Shown piece by piece: positions 58,601-64,000 of a stretch of DNA of 64,000 nucleotides. The stretch covers positions 2,203,394-2,267,393 of the forward strand of contig CM063262.1 of NCBI GenBank assembly GCA_032158295.1. Reading direction: 5' to 3'. The stretch's first letter is position 1; each line of letters begins with the position of its first letter. The notes beneath the pieces are model-generated. The model was not told where the DNA came from, did not search any database, and saw only the letters and a program-made list of their open reading frames with translations. The translations under genes and the position numbers were made by a program. This DNA comes from Pycnopodia helianthoides (taxonomy: Eukaryota > Echinodermata > Asteroidea > Forcipulatida > Asteriidae).

Positions 58601-61600
58601 GCTTCACAGGCCTAGTGAATTTGGCTTTGAACATCGGGAGGGGATGAGGGGGGGGGGGCCAAGGAAGAGAAGAGGGCATGGGTTGAACAACTCACCTCAT
58701 AACTGCTAGAGAAGGTACTTGATCCGAGTCCTGTCACCTTGACGTGGCTAGCTCTCTCTGGTGGAGAGGCTCCAGGGATGGGCGGACATTTGAGGTCAGA
58801 TGAACGGACCCTTGCCCTTTGACCCACACTGTAACTGGAGCGTCTGCAAACAAAATTACATGGTATTTAAAATAACATCATTGATAATAAATCAAAATCA
58901 AGGAAAACATAATTCAGGCCTGGAATTACATCAAGGCCTCTGTTGCCCCTGGTTTTGGCCTTGGTGCCCCATTATATATTTTTTTCAGTGGTGCACAATA
59001 GTTTATGATGTTTTGGGTTTTAACAATTTAAACATTGGCTGAATAAATTATTTTCTTATCTTACAATAGATTTTTCAATAGAAGTGCCCTTGGCAAAATG
59101 AAAATGGCCTTGCCCTCTCATTGGTTCATTTCTATTGTTTTTTATTGTTCGATGAGAACAATAGAAAAAAAAATTTAAAAAATGGACCAGTGTGTTGACT
59201 GCCTGCTATCATCTCCAAAGTCTCCTATTGCTTGGACTCTGATAAGATTGGTATGTTCGGCCTCGTGCTGAGAGAGGGTGGCCAGGATGTACAGTACACA
59301 AACCATCACAATTCTTCCAATCTACGCTACCTGCTAGCAGTCGATGACCCCGGCGACAGCGACCCGGACGCATCCTCAATCTGCAGATTGTCAACGTCAT
59401 CACTAAGATCCTCGATGCTGCGGATACGGTGGCTGTACTGCTGCCGTCGAGAAAGTGATGGATTCCGCGATGTACCCTGACGGCAAGGAAGACACGAAGA
59501 GATGAAAAGAGCGAGGACTGCTTGTGCAGTGACATTATGAAAAGATCGAGGACTGCTTTTGCAGTGACATTATGAAAAGGTCGAAGACTGCTTTTGCAGT
59601 GACATTATGAAAAGATCGAGGACTGCTTTTGCAGTGACATTATGACAAAATTGAAGACTGCTTGTGTAGTGACATTATAAAAAGATCGAAGACTGCTTGT
59701 GCAGTGAAACCATGAGAAAGTCTCATGATGTATTGACCATATGAATATTAATAATAATAATAATTATAATTGGTTCTTATATTAGTGCATACTCTTGGCT
59801 CATGACAATAAGGACATTAGTGCAGTTTGTATGGATTTCATAAATTGGAGTAGTCTCCAAAGTAATTGTTTCGGCAAAGAGAAACATTAAGTTCCTAAGA
59901 AAAACATGTACTCATGGATTTTGATTTATTTCTTCAATATGCACTTTTCACTTAATGCCCTTGGGATTATTGCCAATATGAAATTGCAATTAACAACCTA
60001 AAATCCTGAATCACTCTAGAGTGTAACCCTTCCCGATGGACGGTCTGAGGTCAGCGGTTTTATTAATTATTCGCTTCACCGGATATTGTCACCGTGTCCC
60101 CACAGTGGGGTCACTGTAATTCGGCCTTTTATATCATCATTCCTCAGACCGTCGTCAGGGTTACCCTAAACCCTTGGGAGTGTCCCACGCCGGTTACTTC
60201 GGCCAATTTATTATGCAGTTGTATTGGTTACAAAATACAAGGTGCCCTTGAAATTACACTTTTTGATCGTTTAAGTTGTGACACATAATGGGCACTGCTA
60301 GAGTTTGAAGTGATGTAAATGAAGCCCAAACAAGGACGTGGCTACGTGTTCAAGCTGTAGGCATGCAAAAGGCATCTTTGGCAGCCAGCTACATCGACCC
60401 AAATCTGACCAAGGAGTGCAGCCAGAAGATTGAAAGTGTTTGGTTTTTCCAGAGGGAGGAAAACCGGAGGGCCCGGAGAAAAAACCCCTGTGGTACGGAG
60501 AGAACCAATTCACAACTCTACTCATATTATAGCCATAGCCGGGGATCGAACCAGGGCCACAGTGGCGAAACGGGGGTGAGCGCTTTACGCGCTAGCCACC
60601 CATTCCACCCAAAAGATCTTCCACTACAAGACAGACTTGCATGATCTATCGCTCTGTACAAGAATTTTCTCCCACGACTAGAAAAAAAATAAATAAAAAA
60701 AATCATGAAAACGAGCACCTGCAGAGTTTTCTTACCTCCGGTTTTGGGTGTACCGCACGAACGGGTGTATTTCGCGTTTGTTGTTGTAGCTTACTCGGCG
60801 GGGACTGTTTGACGTGCAAGTTGGCGTTGACATCTTTTTCTCCATGGCTCGAATAGAGACCTGGCCAATCAAACATGCCTTGATGTCAATACACAGTATC
60901 TTGTAGTTTGTTATAATATCAGTTTACCAATGGTTAAAGGAACATTACAGAATTGGTAAGAAAAAAACTCGTAAAATAAACTTTTTGATCACAGATTTAC
61001 ATAAAACTTACACGGTCTAATGATGATGATAGTATATAGAAAACATCCCTTGAAATATTTCTGTCTGAAATGCCATATTTGATGAGAAATGAATAAACAA
61101 ATTTTCCGATTGGAGTTTATCGCTCAGTGAGCGGTTTATTCATTTGTTGAATTTATACAATTTCATGCAAATGTGTAATCGGTTTTTCTCGTGACCCAGA
61201 TGGCAGATCGATCTCAAACTTCTACAGGTTTGTCAGTTTATGTATATGGTGGATTACATACAGTGCTTACACTGCCATCAACTGTTTTGTTAGCAAAAAC
61301 CAATTCTGTAATGTTCCTTTAAAATAGACACATACAATGTACATTTCAGAAACTATGTTATAAAGTAATCAGTTGTAAAAGGAAACTGCCCTATAATTTT
61401 TTTGACCTTTTGGCCTTTTCCTGAAGATGTTAAAGACAAGTAACAAGATAATTATGAAAAAAAGGGATTTGATTCAATCTGAAAGCTCACTGATTATACA
61501 GAACTAATCCTCCACAGAATATCCATCTGCTAATCTGTCAAAGTCACTAAAATGGCATTTGTACGCCCAAAATTTGTGAACAGCAACCAAAATTAGCCCA

Positions 61601-63804
61601 GGCCTGGAATTACCCAAAGGCCATGGCCTCTGTTGCCCCTTATCTTGGCCTTAATCTTGTCCCTTATTTTGGCAGCCAAAAACGCGCCATCACTGTCATC
61701 AGAGACCAACGGTTTGGGTGTTGGATTAACCGTGTTGTGTTGGATTATCTCAGAGTGAGGAAGGATCCTAGTAAACCACTCAAAGGAGTGGAGGGTGCAA
61801 GACAAACCTTGGACATGTTGGCCGTTGTCCAAGATGTTATTGCCAGTTAGATTAGCACGCCATTGCGGCGGGCGATTTGCTGTAGACGACGGTATGTAGC
61901 CTGTGCGCGGGTGGCCGCTGGGAGGATGGGGTGTCCTCGTACCAGCGGGCGACACCCTCGTCGCAGACGGGGAAGGGGATGACGGTCGGGAACGTCGAGG
62001 CACCGTGATTGGGGATAGGCGCTCAGGTGCCGATCGATACGACATTCCTACGACATCATCGTCGTCGTCGTCGGTAGCACTCAGAGGTTCCTCTACGCTA
62101 GGGACAGCATCCTCGACGGAGCGACTGTCAAGAGACCCTCCGATCGGTGTGGTGATGACTCTCCGGTGGCGGTACTGGTTGGGACTGGTCGTCGGGACGG
62201 GGGGGAAACATCCAGAGTGACTGTGATCGTGACTGGACGAGCTGGCGGAGTAGTAGTCAGAAGAAGCAGACACTTGGGGGTTGTCTACAGCCTCATCTAA
62301 CCCTTTGGAAGCAAAAAAACAAAACAGTGTTTACTGTTGAGCAGCGCTATGAAATCGGCCCCTGAATTTGCAATATGTATTACAATGGCCCAATTTCTAC
62401 CATAACTTTCTGTCAGTGAAAGAACCCACCAAAACAGCAATCAAGTTGGTCACCAAGCATCAATTAGCAGGAAATCAAGCAATACACAATGTATAAAACA
62501 CCTCATTCCAGCTGGTAACCAAGGACCCAATTTCATAAAGCTGCTGTAAGCACATTACATGTTTGTCTACCGGAATAAGGTTACCAAGCCAAAACATGTC
62601 ACCACCTGCTCATATTTGCTCAGCAGAAAATCTGCATACGCTAGCAATACAATTTATACGCTACAATTTGATAAAATCTACTATTCTCTGACATAATGAA
62701 AGAATCCCAGCCTGCCTTCTTCACAACTGCTAAGACACCCTAGACTTAAAACAAAGAACACAACAGAACAAACAAAACGTTAGTGGTGAACACAAGCGAA
62801 AAAAACATTTGTAGGCCTACATACTTAAACCTAACACCATCAAGTTCAACAATTCCTACTAAACACGTTTACTGCACACAAAGATCCTTGTGATTTGATC
62901 AGTTAACAAACATGACACAAGTCATCTTTATTTCGCCATGTATTCTTCCGCAGCGCTCCAAAACTTAATATAAAAGTCCTATATGGATAATTATAGGATG
63001 CTTCACAGTGTACAGGTGTAACTTCCAAACAAATAGTTCTTCTACGCCCAATTTTCCAGGTAAGGTCATGTCACAGCGGACAAGTTTGGTGCCTACAAGG
63101 CGTCATCCACGTTGTTTTGAAGTGGTTATGAGAGTTTTCAGAATGGGTGGGGGGAAGAGGGTTGTAAAGGTTTCTATGTCTATTTTGTATTTCAAATGAA
63201 AAGGATCTATTGTGTGAGTAATTATTAAAAATCAACTACTGAATGCATTTTGTTTGTGCATTGTTGCAGACTTCGGAAATCTGGACTATTCCATTTCACT
63301 CGGCTTCTCCTCTTGAAATGGAATAGTCCAGATTTCACCTCATGATTATATTGTGTGACAACACACCCATTTATGCATCCATATAATACCCCCACCTTGC
63401 TGTAAAACTGTCCCTCGATCTATCCTACAAACTAGAAACAGACAAACTGGACAAAGGAACAAGAACTAAAACATGTGAAATTTACCTTCGTGCAAAAGAC
63501 AACAGAGCTTTAATCTCTTGTACATGCAAAAAGATTGAGAATGATTAGTCATGCAATGTACACAAGTGACAACAGAGAGTGTCTGACAGGAGATGAGGCT
63601 GAAAAGGAATGTAGAACAAAGCTCAAAACAAGAAAGAGGAAAAAATAGATATTCTGCTCCAAGATGTTTTGATAAACAATTTCAAACAAACTTGATCCAA
63701 GGATAGGTCTGCAGATGAAGTTTGAAGATGCACCTAGCTGTCCTGATGATGTGTTTGCTGTCAAAGTCTTTCCATTGGTCCACGGTAACTTGATGTTTCT
63801 ATCT
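49608..63804 (-). CDS. USP2-like ubiquitin carboxyl-terminal hydrolase, 17 exons, N-terminus beyond the window
   Basis: Exons in coding order are 63804-63692, 62302-61808, 60860-60736, 59476-59331, 58843-58696, 58248-58015, 57128-57057, 56504-56381, 55996-55885, 55653-55543, 54868-54700, 54018-53896, 53347-53269, 53051-52953, 51244-51110, 50244-50106 and 49686-49608. All phases match, giving about 833 aa. The first ~420 residues are Ser/Pro/Arg-rich and disordered. The catalytic domain follows: Cys box GLINLGNTCYMNSILQCL, QQDAQEFLRYLL, zinc-finger CxxC pairs (ECQSCK and KCDKCK), FSIQRFPKHLVLHLKRF, His box HSGSMLGGHYIAYAKH, the WHVYDDSRV Asp/Asn position and YAYVLFYQQ. It would cleave ubiquitin from substrates. 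The order matches the USP2/USP21 group; USP8 is less likely. Confidence 0.93.
50106..50244 (-). CDS. USP exon, catalytic His box
   Basis: It encodes MDLNRRHGDYNLGGVSQHSG, then MLGGHYIAYAKHLNTCKWHV and YDDS. The His of GGHYIAY is the general base. Acceptor TTTATTCCCAG, donor GTAG|GTAAGT. Confidence 0.95.
51110..51244 (-). CDS. USP in-frame insert exon (45 codons)
   Basis: A 135-nt exon with acceptor CACCACAG and donor GAAG|GTGACA, phase 1 on both sides. It can be skipped without changing frame. It encodes TGRMYSLSGSASHIESSKVD then TVWKTYSQPPLYDWDHLLGI. It has no counterpart I know in vertebrate USP2. If its donor is not used, reading continues to a TGA after KPRKINK, giving an alternative C-terminus. 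Confidence 0.65.
51393..51732. mobile_element. TTAA-type MITE, CCCTGTACACTATTGG family
   Basis: A full copy, very similar to 13153-13502, in the USP intron just upstream of the 45-codon insert exon. Confidence 0.75.
52588..52777. mobile_element. GGGCCCAATTTC foldback element
   Basis: A copy in the USP intron downstream of exon 53051-52953, from GGACCCAATTTCATAGAGC to TGTGAAATTGGGCCC. Confidence 0.75.
52953..53051 (-). CDS. USP exon, LKRF block
   Basis: It encodes LKRFSGLRSKLTTHINFPVQ then LDMTKYCSETT, parallel to [20 protein letters not shown] of USP2. Acceptor CATCTCAG, donor ACAG|GTAAGT. Confidence 0.93.
53269..53347 (-). CDS. USP exon, second zinc-finger CxxC
   Basis: It encodes KCDKCKKKCPFIKWFSIQRF then PKHLVL. 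The split His codon is completed in the next exon to give LHLKRF. Donor CTTC|GTATCC. Confidence 0.94.
53587..53726 (-). mobile_element. tRNA-derived SINE-like copy (head region)
   Basis: The minus strand reads TGTCGTGGCTGAGCGG at the 5' end and GGGTTCGAGTCCCAGTCGTG at box B. It lies in the USP intron between exons 53896 and 53347. Confidence 0.6.
53736..53878. repeat. Foldback element beside a USP donor site
   Basis: The arms GGCAGCAGACTAACCAGGTA and TACCTGGTAAGTCTGCTGCC pair around a ~70-bp loop. Single arms of the same family are seen at about 22840-22885 and 39957-39990. Confidence 0.75.
53896..54018 (-). CDS. USP exon
   Basis: It encodes RKGGGFQRRTSWERENQDSF then IKDCLNKFTEAEVLDGENMV. 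The region matches LFTKEDVLDGDE of USP2. Donor GTG|GTAAGT. Confidence 0.92.
54172..54247 (-). repeat. tRNA-like sequence (intronic, probably a pseudogene or SINE head)
   Basis: The minus strand contains GGTGGTCTAGTTGGTAAGAC (box A-like) and GTGGGTTTGACTCCCAC (T arm with box B). The cloverleaf is only partly convincing because the acceptor stem does not pair well. Confidence 0.45.
54700..54868 (-). CDS. USP exon, first zinc-finger CxxC
   Basis: It encodes EDEKAKIYWDRYRARDNSIF, then IFVGQLKSTLECQSCKSRSV and FWDLSVPVPE. It appears to end at a GC donor, GGAG|GCAAGT. Confidence 0.92.
55543..55653 (-). CDS. USP exon, QQDAQEF motif
   Basis: It encodes QQDAQEFLRYLLSELHDETN then KRSREPDVPDDI, the second invariant USP box. 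Donor ATCTC|GTAAGT. Confidence 0.94.
55885..55996 (-). CDS. USP exon
   Basis: It encodes FADLMRQLWEPKKRESVAPS then MAFQKISKQFRGS, the segment leading to the QQDAQEF motif. Acceptor TTTTTCAG, donor GCAA|GTAAGA. Confidence 0.93.
56381..56504 (-). CDS. USP exon, catalytic Cys box
   Basis: It opens with the nucleophile: CYMNSILQCLAQIGELKDYV, then INRKSAGEGNLIK. Acceptor TGTGCGCAG, donor AAAG|GTAGGT. Confidence 0.95.
57057..57128 (-). CDS. USP exon, start of catalytic domain
   Basis: A 24-codon exon encoding GRTGNISSGSDKGGLIGLIN then LGNT. The catalytic Cys is the first codon of the next exon. Acceptor TGATTCCAG, donor ACC|GTAAGT. Confidence 0.92.
57169..57362. mobile_element. GGGCCCAATTTC foldback element
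   Basis: It begins 41 nt upstream of the USP exon at 57128-57057. The body is in the same orientation as the 10291 copy. Confidence 0.75.
57472..57710. mobile_element. GGGCCCAATTTC foldback element, long subfamily
   Basis: A near twin of 22163-22398. It is separated from the 57169 copy by a fragment of the GGAATTGCACGGAGGCC repeat. Confidence 0.78.
58015..58248 (-). CDS. USP exon, linker before the catalytic domain
   Basis: A 78-codon, phase-0 exon: PTFGSTYTSQPSAPATPIPA, then MMQERSVSEITAVTRAKSKL and HSVLGT. Donor ACC|GTATGT. Confidence 0.8.
58291..58455. mobile_element. GGGCCCAATTTC foldback element (right end lost)
   Basis: It starts GGACCCGATTTCTTAGAGTT and loses similarity after TTGTGCTTGAGC. 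Confidence 0.6.
58696..58843 (-). CDS. USP exon, linker
   Basis: It encodes RSSYSVGQRARVRSSDLKCP then HVKVTGLGSSTFSSSYE. Acceptor GTTTGCAG, donor GAG|GTGAGT. Confidence 0.78.
58915..59125. repeat. Dispersed repeat, GGAATTACACGAAGGC family
   Basis: CAGGCCTGGAATTACATCAA then TTGGTGCCCCATTAT and GAAGTGCCCTTGGCAAAATG. Located in a USP intron. Confidence 0.5.
59331..59476 (-). CDS. USP exon, basic/acidic linker
   Basis: It encodes GTSRNPSLSRRQQYSHRIRS then IEDLSDDVDNLQIEDAS. Acceptor GCCGTCAG, donor AGCAG|GTAGCG. A 35-bp tandem array begins 25 nt upstream of its acceptor. Confidence 0.78.
59501..59721. repeat. 35-bp tandem repeat, about 6 copies
   Basis: Unit CGAGGACTGCTTTTGCAGTG plus ACATTATGAAAAGAT. 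It starts 25 nt from the acceptor of the USP exon at 59476-59331. Confidence 0.9.
60527..60604 (-). repeat. tRNA-like sequence (intronic)
   Basis: The minus strand reads GGTGGCTAGCGCGTAAAGCG then CCTGGTTCGATCCCCGGC, a box A-like and a good box B stretch. Probably a tRNA-derived repeat rather than a working tRNA. Confidence 0.45.
60736..60860 (-). CDS. USP exon, disordered linker
   Basis: It encodes LYSSHGEKDVNANLHVKQSP then KLQQTRNTPVRAVHPKPE. The correct frame is set by the flanking phases, not by the longest local ORF. Acceptor TTGGCCAG, donor GGAG|GTAAGA. Confidence 0.75.
60934..61322. mobile_element. TTAA-type MITE, GGAACATTACAGAATTGG family
   Basis: A full copy with both termini, inside the USP intron between exons 61808 and 60860. 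Confidence 0.75.
61808..62302 (-). CDS. USP exon, long Ser/Pro/Arg-rich segment
   Basis: A 495-nt exon from GLDEAVDNPQVSASSDYY through an Asp run (ATDDDDDDVVG) and SPITVPRRSRPSSPSPSATR to NGQHVQ. Acceptor GCTTCCAAAG, donor CAAG|GTTTGT. Disordered, with no domain. Confidence 0.8.
62523..62645. mobile_element. GGGCCCAATTTC foldback element fragment
   Basis: Left half of the family, GGACCCAATTTCATAAAGC to TTTGCTCAGCAGAAAAT, near the USP exon at 62302. Confidence 0.6.
63276..63336. repeat. Perfect 23-bp hairpin with 15-nt loop
   Basis: GAAATCTGGACTATTCCATT plus TCA at 63276-63298 is the exact complement of 63314-63336. It lies in the first USP intron seen. Confidence 0.9.
63692..63804 (-). CDS. 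USP exon (most upstream found)
   Basis: It encodes DRNIKLPWTNGKTLTANTSS then FICRPILGS. It has acceptor CCGTTTCAG, donor TCAA|GTTTGT, and a phase fitting the next exon exactly. The frame also runs upstream without a stop to an ATG at 63845, so it could instead be a first exon. Confidence 0.5.
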
Positions 63805-64000
63805 CTGAAACGGAAACGGTTTGATGACAAAAATACCGCACACATAGTTGATCGTCCTTCACTCCGAGGCGAGCTTGCCGTTGAATGTTAATTGGGAATT
63901 GTTTATCATTGCCTTCAATGGCGTAGAGAAATCATAAAGTCCTTCATGGCTCCTCGTTAACGTTTCAAGAGTTTACACTGCTCGCGTGAATCCTTGCAAA

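Noticed and set aside
59209..59535. 108-aa minus-strand ORF over the USP exon at 59331-59476
   Set aside because: It reads the exon in a frame that does not fit the phases of the neighbouring exons; the correct frame gives SRRQQYSHRIRSIEDL.
61623..62220. Plus-strand ORFs over the Ser-rich USP exon
   Set aside because: Antisense shadows; the minus-strand frame is fixed by splice phases on both sides.

Overview
This is a eukaryotic, intron-rich, AT-rich animal window. Coding exons are short islands bounded by GT-AG splice sites in a sea of dispersed inverted-repeat elements, tRNA-derived SINE-like copies and mini/microsatellites. The gene families (a nuclear IkB protein, USF, a death-domain adaptor and a USP2-type deubiquitinase) are metazoan. 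The repeat style suggests a marine invertebrate deuterostome, perhaps an echinoderm such as a sea star, but that placement is tentative. No bacterial, organellar or CRISPR features are present.

Four genes can be reconstructed, all on the minus strand. (1) A long nuclear IkB protein (BCL3/IkB-zeta type) has its first coding exon at 21155-21065, an 11.6-kb intron, one giant exon at 9433-7250 and six ankyrin exons ending at 3361. (2) A USF-type bHLH-leucine-zipper factor has eight coding exons from 33914 to 28111, about 302 aa. (3) A two-exon, 120-aa death-domain-only protein lies at 41529-40646. (4) A USP2-like ubiquitin hydrolase has 17 exons found between 63804 and 49608; its N-terminus probably lies beyond the window. 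I checked splice phases exon by exon. All close in frame except one place in the IkB giant exon, where the sequence is one base short.

Layout: 1-3360 is gene-free, with repeats. 3361-21155 is the IkB gene, whose first intron is packed with repeats, including an 862-bp hairpin element. 21156-28110 holds a promoter with a kB-type motif, then repeats. 28111-33914 is USF, with a possible 5' UTR exon near 37.8 kb. 33915-40645 is gene-free and carries a 1-kb foldback. 40646-41529 is the death-domain gene. 41530-49607 is gene-free and contains a ~0.7-kb tandem duplication. 49608-64000 is the USP gene.

The IkB, death-domain and USP products could all act in immune/NF-kB signalling, but a functional link between neighbours is only inference. 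The points most worth checking are the 862-bp hairpin transposon built from 42-bp repeats, a 45-codon phase-1/phase-1 exon inside the USP catalytic domain, the single-base frame break in the IkB exon, the kB-like motif just upstream of the IkB start codon, and the solitary death-domain gene.
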